Shown: piece by piece, positions 42,350 to 51,016 of the stretch | How the letters are laid out: every line of letters begins with the position of its first letter | Position numbering within the stretch: the first letter of the stretch is position 1 | Assembly (NCBI RefSeq): GCF_014650455.1 | Contig: NZ_BMUZ01000002.1 | Span: 154,125-218,124, forward strand | Source of the DNA: Streptomyces xanthochromogenes | GTDB lineage: Bacteria; Actinomycetota; Actinomycetes; Streptomycetales; Streptomycetaceae | Reading direction: 5' to 3' | DNA: 64,000 nt | Notes under the pieces: generated by a model | The model's database searches: none | What the model was told of the DNA's origin: nothing | Seen by the model: the letters and a program-made list of their open reading frames with translations, nothing else | Position numbers and translations under genes: made by a program

Positions 42350-43789
42350 ATGACCCGCATGGCTCACGCGTCCGCAGACACCCACATATCCACCCCCACG
42401 AGAACCCCCCGCACCTGGCCCGTCGTCCTCGCGGCCTGCGCGGGCCAGTTCCTCGTCGTGCTCGACGTCTCCGTCGTCAACGTGGCCCTCCCCTCCATGC
42501 GCACCGGCCTCGGCATGAGCGCCGGCGGGCTGCAGTGGGTGGTCAACGCGTACGCCATCGCCTTCGCCGGGTTCATGCTGCTCGGCGGGCGCGCCGGCGA
42601 CCTCTACGGGCGCAAGCGGATGTTCCTCGTCGGGCTCGGCCTGTTCACCGCGGCCAGCCTCGGCGGCGGCCTCGCCCAGGAGGGCTGGCAGCTGCTGCTC
42701 GCCCGCGCCGCTCAGGGGCTCGGGGCCGCGGTCCTCGCGCCGGCCACCCTCACCATCCTGACCGCCGCCGTCCCGGAGGGCGCCGCCCGTACCAGGGCGA
42801 TCGGCACCTGGGCGGCGGTCGGCGCGGGCGGCGGGGCCGCGGGCGGTCTGGTGGGCGGGGTGCTCACCGACGTCCTGTCGTGGCGCTGGGTGCTGCTGAT
42901 CAACGTGCCCGTCGGCGCGCTCGTCCTGGTCGGCGCCGCGCTCTGGGTCACCGAGTCCCGCGCCGGGCTGCGGCACCGCCTCGACCTGCCGGGCGCCGTC
43001 CTCGTCACGGCCGGGCTCGCGACCCTCGCGTACGGCATCGTCCAGACGGAGCAGGGCGGTTGGGGCGCGTCCGGGACGCTGGTCCCGCTCATCGGCGGCA
43101 TCGCGCTGCTGCTCGCGTTCCTCGTGGTCGAGGGGCGTACCGCCGCCCCGCTGATGCCGCTGCGGCTGTTCCGGCTGCGGGCCGTCTCCGCCGCGAACGC
43201 GGTGATGTTCGTGTGCGGCTCGGCGATGTTCTCCACGTGGTTCTTCATGACCCTGTACGCGCAGAACGTGCTCCACTACACCCCGCTCGGCGCCGGGCTC
43301 GCCCTCATTCCCAGCTCGCTCAGCGTCGTCATCGGCTCGAAGCTGGCGCCGCGCCTGATGCCGAGGACCGGGGCCCGGAACCTGACCGTGCTCGGTGTCC
43401 TGATGACCGCGGCCGGGTTCGGCTGGCAGTCCACGATGCGGGCGGACGACCCGTACTGGATGTCGATCCTGGTGCCCGGCATCCTCATGATGACCGGCGC
43501 GGGGCTGGCCACGACTCCCCTTGCGGCACTGGCCACTTCGGGAGCCGCGCCGAGCGAGGCCGGCCTGGTGTCGGGGCTGATCAACACGTCCCGCACGATG
43601 GGCGGGGCGCTGGGTCTCGCCGTCCTGTCCACCGTCGCCGCCTCGCGGACCGGAGCGGTCCAGAGTGCCGAGAACCTCACCGCCGGATACGCGCTCGCGT
43701 TCCGCGTCGGCGGCTTCGTCCTGCTCGGCAGCGTGGTCCTCGCCCTGGTGTGGCTGCCCCGCGCGACCGGCCCCGCCCGGCGGGCCTGA
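42350..43789 (+). CDS. DHA2-family MFS drug transporter
   Basis: A 479-residue protein with 14 predicted helices and DHA2 motifs: VVLAACAGQFLVVLDVSVVNVALPSM (motif D1), GGRAGDLYGRKRMFLVGLGLFTAAS (motif A), GGLVGGVLTDVLSWRWVLLINVPVGALV (motif C region). Actinorhodin-exporter-like pumps in Streptomyces have this form. The exported compound is unknown. The ATG at 42350 is followed by a second in-frame ATG at 42359. It converges with the response regulator gene, with only 15 bp between. Confidence 0.85.
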   Translation: MTRMAHASADTHISTPTRTPRTWPVVLAACAGQFLVVLDVSVVNVALPSMRTGLGMSAGGLQWVVNAYAIAFAGFMLLGGRAGDLYGRKRMFLVGLGLFTAASLGGGLAQEGWQLLLARAAQGLGAAVLAPATLTILTAAVPEGAARTRAIGTWAAVGAGGGAAGGLVGGVLTDVLSWRWVLLINVPVGALVLVGAALWVTESRAGLRHRLDLPGAVLVTAGLATLAYGIVQTEQGGWGASGTLVPLIGGIALLLAFLVVEGRTAAPLMPLRLFRLRAVSAANAVMFVCGSAMFSTWFFMTLYAQNVLHYTPLGAGLALIPSSLSVVIGSKLAPRLMPRTGARNLTVLGVLMTAAGFGWQSTMRADDPYWMSILVPGILMMTGAGLATTPLAALATSGAAPSEAGLVSGLINTSRTMGGALGLAVLSTVAASRTGAVQSAENLTAGYALAFRVGGFVLLGSVVLALVWLPRATGPARRA

Positions 43790-43804
43790 CCGTTTCGACC
43801 GGCC

Positions 43805-44437
43805 CTACAGCCAGCCCTGCTGACGGGCCGAGCGCACCGCCTCCATGCGGTTGCGGGTGCCCGTCTTGCCGATCGCGGACGACAGGTAGTTGCGGACCGT
43901 CGACTCCGACAGGTGCAGCTTGCCCGCGATGTCGGAGACCGTCGCGCCGTCCACCGAGGCGTTCAGGACATCGCGTTCGCGGGCGGTCAGAGGGCTCGGC
44001 CCCGCGCTGAGGGCGGCCGCCGCGAGCGCCGGGTCGATGACCGTCTCGCCGCGCAGCACCCGGCGGATCGCCTCCGCCAGGTCCTCGACCGGGCCGTCCT
44101 TGACGAGGAACCCGGCGGCCCCCGCCTCCATCGCGCGGCGCAGATAGCCGGGCCGGCCGAAGGTGGTGAGGATCAGGACCCGGCAGTCCGGGACCTCGGT
44201 ACGCAGGTCCGCCGCCGCGTCCAGGCCGCTGCGGCCCGGGAGTTCGATGTCGAGCAGGGCCACGTCGGGCCGCGAGACGAGCGCCTCGGGGACGATCTTG
44301 TCGCCCGCGGACACCTGTGCGACGACCTCCATGTCCTCCTCGAGACCGAGGAGCAGCGCGAGCGCACCGCGCATCATGCCCTGGTCCTCGGCGAGCAGCA
44401 CTCGTACGGATTTGGCAGGTCGGTGATCCTGGGGCAT
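43805..44437 (-). CDS. NarL/LuxR-family response regulator
   Basis: A 210-residue regulator. The receiver domain (1-about 120) has VRVLLAEDQGMMRGALALLL (acidic pocket), phospho-Asp in PDVALLDIELPGRSGLDAA, Thr in LILTTFGRPGYLRRAM and Lys in GFLVKDGP. The C-terminal LuxR helix-turn-helix is SPLTARERDVLNASVDGATVSDIAGKLHLSESTVRNYLSSAIGKTGTRNRMEAVR. It is the last gene of a leftward ABC exporter/kinase operon and should control that exporter. GTG at 44446 is an alternative start. Confidence 0.9.
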   Translation of the reverse strand: MPQDHRPAKSVRVLLAEDQGMMRGALALLLGLEEDMEVVAQVSAGDKIVPEALVSRPDVALLDIELPGRSGLDAAADLRTEVPDCRVLILTTFGRPGYLRRAMEAGAAGFLVKDGPVEDLAEAIRRVLRGETVIDPALAAAALSAGPSPLTARERDVLNASVDGATVSDIAGKLHLSESTVRNYLSSAIGKTGTRNRMEAVRSARQQGWL

Positions 44438-44472
44438 CTCGTCCACGGGGAAAGGGTATGCGCGCCCGGCGG

Positions 44473-45675
44473 TCAACGGGCGCCGGGGGCGTTGGTGAGT
44501 TCGGCGTCGAGGGCGATGTCCTCGGGGTCGACGGGGAGTTCGGCGCTCACCTGGAAGCCGGTGCGGGGCGCGGGGCCCGCGGTCAGGGAGCCGCCCGCCG
44601 CGGCGAGGCGTTCGGTCAGGCCCTTCAGGCCGTTGCCGCCGATCCGGGGGGCGGGGGCGGGCGCGGCCGGCGCGCCCCTGCCGTTGTCGGTGACCGTGAG
44701 GGTGACCCGCTCCGAGGTGCCGTCGACCACGATCTCGCAGCGGCTCGCGGCACTGTGCCGTACGACGTTGGTGACCGCCTCGCGGACCACCCAGCCCAGC
44801 AGGGCCTCGGCCTGCGCGGGCAGCGGCGGGCCCGACTGGCGGACCACCGGCTCGACTTCGGCCGCGCTCAGGGCCGAGCGGGCCCGGTCGAGCTCGGTGG
44901 CGAGGCTGCCCTCGCGGTAGCCGGTGACGGCCTCGCGGATCTCGGTGAGGGCCTGGCGGCCGACCGACTCGATGTCGGCGACCTGGCCGAGCGCCGCGTC
45001 CAGGTCGCGCGGAGCGATCCGGCGGGCGGCCTCCGACTTCACCACGATCACGGACAGCGTGTGGCCGAGCAGGTCGTGCAGATCGCGGGAGAAGCGCAGC
45101 CGCTCCTTCTCCACCGCGGTACGGGCCAACTCCTGCCGCGTGTCGCGCAGTTCGCGGACCGTCTCGGACAGCGAGAGCAGGGCGGCGATGACCATGCCGG
45201 ACAGGAACGTCCCGTACGCGATGGTCATGTTGTCCCAGGGGTCGCCCGTCTTGATCCCCGAGATCACGCCCACCGAGGCCGCGAGGGTGATGATCACGTA
45301 GCCGAGCCGCTTGTCCCGCAGGGCCGCGCCGCAGGTCAGCGAGAGCAGCGGGAAGAACAGGAGCCACACCCCGCCGTAGCCGAGCCCGAGGGCGTAGGTG
45401 ACGGCGGCCAGCGCGCCGAGCAGCACCAGGGTCGACCGCTGTGCGCGCCGGCCCTTGTCCAGGGCCCGGAAGGCGACCAGCGCGTACAGCACGGCGAAGG
45501 CGAGGACGCCGAGGCCGCCGAGCAGGGGGTGGGCCACCTTGCCCTTGGCCACTTCGACGGCCGCCCCGGTGCCCATGAGCAGCCACGGCAGGAAGGTGTA
45601 GCCGTTGGCCGGCGGGCCGGGGAATGCGGCGGCCCCCTCGTCCCGCGAGGGCAGCTTCGGCAGCAGTGATGGCAT
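44473..45675 (-). CDS. DesK-like sensor histidine kinase
   Basis: A 400-residue membrane kinase. Five to six transmembrane helices (about 20-170) form a short-loop sensor. The HisKA_3 dimerisation box is ERLRFSRDLHDLLGHTLSVIVVKSEAARR (His in DLHD). The ATP-binding part reads VVREAVTNVVRHSAASRCEI, VTDNGRG and GGNGLKGLTERLAAAGGSL. The ATG at 45675 has GGGGAG six bases upstream. ATG 45702 is an alternative. DesK-type kinases sense membrane state, and when linked to ABC-2 exporters they often sense lipophilic drugs. The partner regulator lies 35 bp downstream. Confidence 0.88.
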   Translation of the reverse strand: MPSLLPKLPSRDEGAAAFPGPPANGYTFLPWLLMGTGAAVEVAKGKVAHPLLGGLGVLAFAVLYALVAFRALDKGRRAQRSTLVLLGALAAVTYALGLGYGGVWLLFFPLLSLTCGAALRDKRLGYVIITLAASVGVISGIKTGDPWDNMTIAYGTFLSGMVIAALLSLSETVRELRDTRQELARTAVEKERLRFSRDLHDLLGHTLSVIVVKSEAARRIAPRDLDAALGQVADIESVGRQALTEIREAVTGYREGSLATELDRARSALSAAEVEPVVRQSGPPLPAQAEALLGWVVREAVTNVVRHSAASRCEIVVDGTSERVTLTVTDNGRGAPAAPAPAPRIGGNGLKGLTERLAAAGGSLTAGPAPRTGFQVSAELPVDPEDIALDAELTNAPGAR

Positions 45676-45779
45676 CTGGTTCTCCCCGTACTGAAGACTC
45701 ATGGGCTCACCCGGCCCCGGCGCCCGGTGCTCACGCGGTCCCGCGCGCCGTGTGCTCACGCTGTTCGCCCGCCCGGCGT

Positions 45780-46505
45780 TCACGCGGTGCGCGCGGACCG
45801 ACGGTAGGAGACCACGGCATAGGCGCCGAAGGCCACCAGCCAGGCTCCCATCAGCGCGACGGTGGCCGGTCCCGGGGCGTGGCCCTGCGAGGTGGCCCAG
45901 CCGAGGTCGGCGAAGCGGTGGGTCGGAGTGTACTCGGCGATCTTCTGCAGCCAGCCGGGGAAGGCGGACACCGGGAACCACAGGCCGCCCAGGACCGCGA
46001 GGCCCATCAGGCAGGCCACGTTGACCACACCGGTGGCCTGCGCGGACAGCCGGTAGCCGTTGCCGAGCCCGAGCAGCGTGAAGGGCAGCGCCCCGATCCA
46101 CAGCAGCAGCGTGAGCGCGGCCCACTGCCAGGCGTCCAGGCGTACGCCGTTGATCAGCGCGCCGGCGAGCAGCACCGCGAGGATGCCGGGCAGCACGGTC
46201 ACCGAGCCGCTGATCGCGCGCCCGGTCACCACCCGGGTCGGGGGCAGCGGGGCGATCCGCATCTGGCGCAGCCAGCCGATCGCCTTGTCGGAGGCGACCC
46301 CGGTGCCGGTGCCGAGAGCCGAACCCAGCGCGCCGTAGGCGGCCATGCCGACCATCGAGGACACCTTCCACTCGGCGTCACCGCTCTGCCCGCCGCCGAT
46401 GTTGGTGAAGAGCAGGTACATCAGGACCGGCATCCCGATCCCGAAGGTCACGAAGGAGGCGTCACGGAGGGTGCGCCGCATCTCCAGCTTGATGTACTCG
46501 AACAT
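45780..46505 (-). CDS. ABC-2 type transporter permease
   Basis: A 241-residue membrane protein with six helices of the ABC-2 fold. A helical N-terminus (FEYIKLEMRRTLRDASFVTFGIGMPVLMYLLF) is followed by helices at MVGMAAYGALGSAL, VLPGILAVLLAGALIN, WAALTLLLWIGALPFTLLGLG and a final WLVAFGAYAVVSYRRS. It forms the channel of the exporter with the ATPase whose stop codon overlaps its start (TGATG). The substrate is unknown. Confidence 0.88.
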   Translation of the reverse strand: MFEYIKLEMRRTLRDASFVTFGIGMPVLMYLLFTNIGGGQSGDAEWKVSSMVGMAAYGALGSALGTGTGVASDKAIGWLRQMRIAPLPPTRVVTGRAISGSVTVLPGILAVLLAGALINGVRLDAWQWAALTLLLWIGALPFTLLGLGNGYRLSAQATGVVNVACLMGLAVLGGLWFPVSAFPGWLQKIAEYTPTHRFADLGWATSQGHAPGPATVALMGAWLVAFGAYAVVSYRRSARTA

Positions 46506-47437
46506 CAGACGGTCTCGCTCTCGCGTGCGGTGGGGGCGGTGGGGGAGGTGAGGGAGAGGAAGGCGTCCTCCAGGCTGGCGGGGGCGACTTCCAGGCGGCG
46601 TACGGCGCCCATCGCGGCGAGCGCGACGACGGTGGCGTCCGAGTCGTCGGTGCGCAGCCGCGCCCGGTCGCCGTGGACCTCGACGCCGGCGACGCCGGGC
46701 AGCAGCGAGAGCCCCTCGGTCGGCATGCCCGCGAGGTCGAAGGAGACCAGGCTGCCGCCCGCCGCCCGCTTGATGGACTCGCCGGGCCCGTCGGCGACGA
46801 TGCGGCCCCGGTCGATGACGACGATGCGGTCCGCGTTGTCGTCGGCCTCTTCCAGGTAGTGGGTGGAGAACAGCACCGTGTTGCCCCGGTCCGCGTAGGT
46901 GCGCATCGACTCCCAGAACGCGCGGCGGGCCTCCACGTCCAGCGCGGCCGTCGGCTCGTCGAGCAGCAGCAGTTCGGGGTTGCCGGCCAGCGCCATCGCG
47001 AACCGCACCCGCTGGGTCTGGCCGCCGGAGAGCTTGTCGACCCGGCGGTCGGCGAACTCGGTGAGGCCCGCGAGGCCGAGCGCCTCGGCGACCGGCATCG
47101 GCTTCGGGTACATGCTGCCGATGAAGAACACCAGCTCCCGCACGGTCACCCGGGGAATCGGCTGCCCGTCCTGGAGCATCGCCCCGACCAGCCCCTCCCG
47201 TACCGCCCGCTCGGGGGTGCGCCCGAAGATCCGGACCTCGCCCGCGTCCGGCTCGTTGAGGCCGAGCAGCAGGCTGATGGTGGTGGACTTGCCGGCCCCG
47301 TTGCGGCCGAGCAGCGCCACCGTCTCGCCGCGCCCGATGGCCAGGTCGGCCCCGTTCACGGCCCGGACCGCCCCGTAGGACTTGACCACCCCGCCGAAGC
47401 GGACCGCGGTGGCGCTCTGTGTCGTCGTCTGCGTCAT
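46505..47437 (-). CDS. ABC exporter ATP-binding protein
   Basis: A 310-residue ATPase with Walker A in ALLGRNGAGKSTTISLLLGL, Q-loop MLQDGQ, signature KLSGGQTQRVRFAMAL, Walker B LLLLDEPTAALD and the H-loop in LFSTHYLEEAD. The C-terminal about 80 residues are the drug-exporter regulatory tail (DrrA-like). It is first in the leftward ATPase-permease-kinase-regulator operon. The promoter region (47438-47556) is shared head-to-head with the MaoC operon. Confidence 0.9.
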   Translation of the reverse strand: MTQTTTQSATAVRFGGVVKSYGAVRAVNGADLAIGRGETVALLGRNGAGKSTTISLLLGLNEPDAGEVRIFGRTPERAVREGLVGAMLQDGQPIPRVTVRELVFFIGSMYPKPMPVAEALGLAGLTEFADRRVDKLSGGQTQRVRFAMALAGNPELLLLDEPTAALDVEARRAFWESMRTYADRGNTVLFSTHYLEEADDNADRIVVIDRGRIVADGPGESIKRAAGGSLVSFDLAGMPTEGLSLLPGVAGVEVHGDRARLRTDDSDATVVALAAMGAVRRLEVAPASLEDAFLSLTSPTAPTARESETV

Positions 47438-47556
47438 GTCCAAGACGCTACGGAGCGCACGGGCCCCGCCCCAGATGCGGTTGTACGGACCTGGGCAGGA
47501 CAAATGTCCTGGGCCACCCCCGCCGAAAGTGGCGGGTAGCGGTCCCTTCCAACGGA

Positions 47557-47573
47557 TCTGACGCAACGTCAGT
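47557..47573. promoter_or_regulatory. TCTGACG-N3-CGTCAG palindrome before the MaoC operon
   Basis: TCTGACGCAACGTCAGT, perfect 6-3-6 half-sites, lying five bases upstream of the predicted -35 of the MaoC promoter. Confidence 0.7.
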
Positions 47574-47577
47574 AGCC

Positions 47578-47606
47578 TTCACAACTGCCGGGGCGTGCGC
47601 TATACC
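47578..47606 (+). promoter_or_regulatory. Predicted promoter of the MaoC operon
   Basis: TTCACA (47578-47583), a 17-bp spacer and TATACC (47601-47606) make a good vegetative promoter. The expected start is near 47613, just before the KstR box. Confidence 0.6.
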
Positions 47607-47620
47607 TAGGGGCCATCGGC

Positions 47621-47636
47621 CTAGAACGCGTTCTAG
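47621..47636. promoter_or_regulatory. KstR box before the MaoC operon
   Basis: CTAGAACGCGTTCTAG is a perfect 16-bp palindrome that contains the full KstR consensus. It begins about eight bases downstream of the predicted transcription start, a position where a bound repressor would block initiation or escape. Confidence 0.85.
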
Positions 47637-47669
47637 AACGAAGGACGGGTCCTCGGTCCGGTCCAGTAC

Positions 47670-47715
47670 GACCTCGGTGCGGCCGACGGTGCGGACGGCC
47701 GCACCGAGGTCTTTT
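47670..47715 (+). terminator. Leader terminator/attenuator before maoC
   Basis: GACCTCGGTGCGGCC (47670-47684) pairs perfectly with GGCCGCACCGAGGTC (47697-47711), with a 12-nt loop, followed by TTTTCC. It lies between promoter and coding region, 38 bp before the MaoC start. The loop repeats part of the 5' arm (CGGTGCGGAC), which offers an alternative pairing. Confidence 0.75.
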
Positions 47716-47752
47716 CCCCGTGCCCGCACAACGCTCAAGGAGCAGCATCCCC

Positions 47753-48607
47753 ATGCCCATTGATGCCGCGAAGGCGATCGCCGCCGAGCCCCGGTCCACC
47801 GAGATCACCTGGGACCACAAGGACGTACAGCTCTACCACCTGGGTCTGGGCGCCGGCCCGCCCGCGACCGACCCCGACGAGTTGCGCTACACCCTGGAGT
47901 CCCGGCTGCACGTGCTGCCCTCCTTCGCGACCGTCGCGGGCGCCGGCATGGGCGTGGTCGGCGGACTGTCCGCGCCGGGCATCGACGTGGACCTCGCGGC
48001 CGTGCTGCACGGGGGCCAGGCCATCACCGTGCACCGGCCCGTTCCGGTGGGCGGCAGGGCCGTCTCGACCTCCAGGGTCGCCGCCGTGTACGACAAGGGC
48101 AAGGCCGCCATCCTGGTCCTGCGCACCGAGGCCGCCGACGCGGACGGGCCGCTGTGGACCAGCGACGCGCAGATCTTCGTACGCGGCGAGGGCGGCTTCG
48201 GCGGCGACCGGGGGCCCTCGGCCCGTGTGGAGCAGCCCGACCGGGCCCCCGACCAGGTCGTCGAGCGCCCGGTCCGCGAGGAGCAGGCGCTGCTCTACCG
48301 CCTGTCGGGGGACTGGAACCCGCTGCACGCCGACCCCGACTTCGCCAAGCTGGCCGGCTTCGACCGGCCGATCCTGCACGGGCTCTGCACCTACGGAATG
48401 ACGCTGAAGGCCGTCGTGGACACGCTCCTCGACGGCGATGTGGCCCGCGTCCGCTCGTACGCCACCCGCTTCACCGGGATCGTCTTCCCGGGCGAGACCC
48501 TGCGCATCCGGATGTGGTCGGGCCCCGGCCGCGTCCAGGTGTCGGTGACGGCCGTCGAGCGGGACGACGCTCCGGTCCTCTCCGACACGGTCGTGGAACT
48601 CAACTGA
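47753..48607 (+). CDS. MaoC-type (R)-specific enoyl-CoA hydratase, double hot-dog
   Basis: A 284-residue hydratase of the two-domain hot-dog type. The C-terminal half contains the hydratase-2 signature YRLSGDWNPLHADPDFAKLAGFDRPILHGLCTYG (catalytic Asp and His). The N-terminal half (FATVAGAGMGVVGGL, LHGGQAITVHRPVPVGGRA) is the non-catalytic fold. ChsH3 of M. tuberculosis, of similar length, hydrates a steroid side-chain enoyl-CoA. The ATG at 47753 has AAGGAG about ten bases upstream. It leads an operon with an alcohol dehydrogenase and an Hsd4A-like SDR, giving consecutive beta-oxidation steps. Confidence 0.88.
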   Translation: MPIDAAKAIAAEPRSTEITWDHKDVQLYHLGLGAGPPATDPDELRYTLESRLHVLPSFATVAGAGMGVVGGLSAPGIDVDLAAVLHGGQAITVHRPVPVGGRAVSTSRVAAVYDKGKAAILVLRTEAADADGPLWTSDAQIFVRGEGGFGGDRGPSARVEQPDRAPDQVVERPVREEQALLYRLSGDWNPLHADPDFAKLAGFDRPILHGLCTYGMTLKAVVDTLLDGDVARVRSYATRFTGIVFPGETLRIRMWSGPGRVQVSVTAVERDDAPVLSDTVVELN

Positions 48608-48674
48608 GCTGTCGTTTCCGGCACTTGACGCACCACATGTTTCGGTACTTGAGGGGATCGAGGGGAGCCGCACC

Positions 48675-49751
48675 ATGCGCGCAGCCGTACTGCACGAGAT
48701 AGGCCAGGACAAGCTCGACGTGGTCGACGACATGGAGGCGACCGGCTTCGGCCCGGGGAAGGTCAAGCTCCGCGTCCGCGCCACCGGCCTGTGCCACTCC
48801 GACCTCTCGGCGATGAGCGGGGTGCTGCCCCAGCCCGCGCCGTTCGTGCCGGGACACGAGGGGGCGGGCGAGGTCGTCGACGTCGGCGACGGCGTGACGA
48901 GCCTCAAGCAGGGCGACCGGGTCCTGATGTGCTGGCTGCCCGCGTGCGGGGCGTGTCCGTCCTGCAAGCGCGGCCAGACCCAGCTCTGTCTGGCCGGGTT
49001 CATGAACGCCGGCACCCCCAACTTCCGCCGCTCCGGCGGCGACGTGTTCGGCTTCGCGGGCACCGGGACCTTCGCGGAGGAGGTCGTCGTGGCGGCCGGC
49101 TGCGCCGTCCCGATCCCCGACGACGTGCCGTACGAGATCGCGGCCCTGATCGGCTGCGGGGTGACCACCGGGCTCGGCGCGGCCATCAACACCGCGAAGG
49201 TGGAGGCCGGTTCGTCGGTCGCGGTCATCGGCTGCGGCGGCGTCGGCATCTCCACCATCCAGGGCGCCCGGGTGCAGGGCGCCGCCCAGATCGTCGCCGT
49301 CGACCCGGTCGCGTCCCGGCGCGAGGCGGCGCTCAGGTTCGGGGCCACCGAGGCGGTCTCGCCCGAGGAGTTCGCCGACGCCAAGCAGCGGATCACCGCG
49401 GGTGAGGGCTTCGACTACGTCTTCGAGGTGGTCGGCCGCTCCGCGACCGCCCGCACCGCGTACGAGAACACCCGGCGCGGCGGCACCCTGTGCGTGGTCG
49501 GCGCGGGCGCCATGGACGACTTCTTCCAGGTCAACATGTTCGAGCTGTTCTTCGACGAGAAGCGCATCCTGCCGTCCATGTACGGCGGCGGCGACGTACT
49601 GCGCTCCTACGAGCGGGCCATCGCGCTGTGGCGGGCCGGCCGCATCGACCTGGAGGGCCTCATCACCCACCGGGTGCAGCTCGCCGGGATCAACGACGCG
49701 CTCGACCAGATGCGCAGCGGCGAGGCCCTGCGCACGTGCATCACGATCTGA
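48675..49751 (+). CDS. Zinc-dependent alcohol dehydrogenase (MDR)
   Basis: A 358-residue medium-chain dehydrogenase. Catalytic zinc ligands are in ATGLCHSDLSAMSG (Cys) and VPGHEGAGEVVDVG (His, Glu). The structural zinc Cys cluster is CGACPSCKRGQTQLC. The Rossmann motif is VAVIGCGGVGISTIQGARVQGA. An RIDLEGLITHRVQLAGIND-type C-terminus follows. It oxidises an alcohol with NAD(P). In this operon the substrate may be a steroid side-chain or ring alcohol, which is inferred only. It begins 67 bp after the MaoC gene. Confidence 0.87.
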   Translation: MRAAVLHEIGQDKLDVVDDMEATGFGPGKVKLRVRATGLCHSDLSAMSGVLPQPAPFVPGHEGAGEVVDVGDGVTSLKQGDRVLMCWLPACGACPSCKRGQTQLCLAGFMNAGTPNFRRSGGDVFGFAGTGTFAEEVVVAAGCAVPIPDDVPYEIAALIGCGVTTGLGAAINTAKVEAGSSVAVIGCGGVGISTIQGARVQGAAQIVAVDPVASRREAALRFGATEAVSPEEFADAKQRITAGEGFDYVFEVVGRSATARTAYENTRRGGTLCVVGAGAMDDFFQVNMFELFFDEKRILPSMYGGGDVLRSYERAIALWRAGRIDLEGLITHRVQLAGINDALDQMRSGEALRTCITI

Positions 49752-49805
49752 CCCCCTTCGGCTCCACCTCATCGATCCATCCGACTGCGAGAGGATCCAA
49801 CCGGC

Positions 49806-50750
49806 ATGGCAGCACAGCCACTTGAAGGCCTGTCCGCGATCGTGACCGGGGCCGGCCGCGGGCTCGGCCGGGCCGAGGTGCTGGAACTGGCCCGGCTCGG
49901 CGCGGCCGTCGTCGTCAACGACTTCGGACAGCCGGGCCGCGACGGCTCCGGCCAGGCGTCGAAGGGCCCCGCCGAGGAGGTCGCCGCCGAGATCCGGGCC
50001 GCGGGCGGCCGGGCCACCGCGCACACCGGTGACGTGGCCGACCATCAACAGGCCCGCGAACTCGTCCAGTTGGCGATCGACACCTACGGCAAGCTGGACA
50101 TCCTGGTCAACAACGCGGGCATCCTGCGGGACCGGATGATCTTCTCGATGAGCGAGGCCGAGTGGGACTCGGTGATCCATGTGCACCTCAAGGGGCACTT
50201 CAACACCACCCACTTCGCCGCGGCGCACTGGCGCGAGCGCTCCAAGGCGGCGGGCGCCCCGGTCTACGGCCGCATCGTCAACACCTCATCGGAGGCGTTC
50301 CTCGCCGGGTCCGCGGGCCAGCCCAACTACGCGGCGGCCAAGGGAGGCATCGTCGGGCTCACCACCTCGACCGCGCTCGCGCTCGGCAAGTACGGGGTCA
50401 CGGCCAACGCGATCTGCCCGCGCGCCCGTACCCGCATGACGGAGGACGTCTTCGAGGGGTTCCAGGAGCCGGCCGAGGGGCAGCTCGACCCGCTGGCGCC
50501 CGAGCACGTCTCGCCGCTCGTGGGCTATCTGGCCTCGCCCGCCGCGGCCAAGGTCAACGGGCAGTTGCTCGTGGTGCACGGCGGCATGGTCGCGATCGTC
50601 GAACGGCCCAAGGTGGCGGCCAAGTTCGACTCCGCGAAGGAGGTCTTCTCGTACCAGGAGCTGGACGAGCTGATCTCCCCGTATTACGCGGACAGGCCCG
50701 CGAACGAGACCTTCGCCGCGGCGGAGGTGCTCGGGCTCAAGCGGGACTGA
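49806..50750 (+). CDS. Short-chain dehydrogenase, Hsd4A-like 3-hydroxyacyl-CoA dehydrogenase
   Basis: A 314-residue SDR. The NAD-binding TGAGRGLGRAEVLELARLGAAVVVNDFG, NNAGILRDRM, catalytic Ser in RIVNTSSEAFLAGSAGQPNY and YAAAKGGIVGLTTSTAL (Tyr, Lys) are all intact. The VVNDFG after the first Rossmann unit and the longer C-terminal region are typical of the 17-beta-HSD4/Hsd4A group. Hsd4A in M. tuberculosis acts on cholesterol side-chain 3-hydroxyacyl-CoAs. It follows the alcohol dehydrogenase by 54 bp and ends at a strong terminator. Confidence 0.88.
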   Translation: MAAQPLEGLSAIVTGAGRGLGRAEVLELARLGAAVVVNDFGQPGRDGSGQASKGPAEEVAAEIRAAGGRATAHTGDVADHQQARELVQLAIDTYGKLDILVNNAGILRDRMIFSMSEAEWDSVIHVHLKGHFNTTHFAAAHWRERSKAAGAPVYGRIVNTSSEAFLAGSAGQPNYAAAKGGIVGLTTSTALALGKYGVTANAICPRARTRMTEDVFEGFQEPAEGQLDPLAPEHVSPLVGYLASPAAAKVNGQLLVVHGGMVAIVERPKVAAKFDSAKEVFSYQELDELISPYYADRPANETFAAAEVLGLKRD

Positions 50751-50764
50751 CCGGCGGAGGGGAA

Positions 50765-50803
50765 GGAGAAGGCCCCGGGGTGGATCACCCCGGGGCCTTC
50801 TCC
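50765..50803. terminator. Strong bidirectional terminator
   Basis: GGAGAAGGCCCCGGGGTG (50765-50782) and CACCCCGGGGCCTTCTCC (50786-50803) form a perfect 18-bp stem with a GAT loop. It separates the convergent Hsd4A-like gene and the small 48-residue gene. Confidence 0.9.
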
Positions 50804-50814
50804 TGTCCGGCCGT

Positions 50815-50961
50815 TCAGCCGTTCGCGCCCGAGCTCTCCTCGCGGCGGTGGCGCCCGTGGGCCGGCGTCCCCGAGTCCTCCGTGGAGGCCGCCCCGCCCC
50901 GGTGCTTACCCGCGCTGTCGGACTCCGTCCCCTGCGGACGGGTGTCGGTCTGGTTGGACAT
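50815..50961 (-). CDS. Small hydrophilic protein, 48 residues
   Basis: The frame runs ATG (50961) to TGA (50815) and codes for 48 residues beginning MSNQTDTRPQGTESDSAG and ending HRREESSGANG. The composition is polar with no Cys, few hydrophobics and several Gly/Ser/Arg, as in small disordered actinobacterial proteins. Codon use is Streptomyces-like, with G/C third bases. A weak AGCTC precedes the start, with no strong ribosome-binding site. No function is known. It ends just before a bidirectional terminator, which supports it as a real gene. Confidence 0.6.
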   Translation of the reverse strand: MSNQTDTRPQGTESDSAGKHRGGAASTEDSGTPAHGRHRREESSGANG

Positions 50962-51016
50962 GAGCTGTGGTCACCCCGTAGTCGTCTTCGCCTGTGCGTC
51001 GTACAGCGCGCCGATT

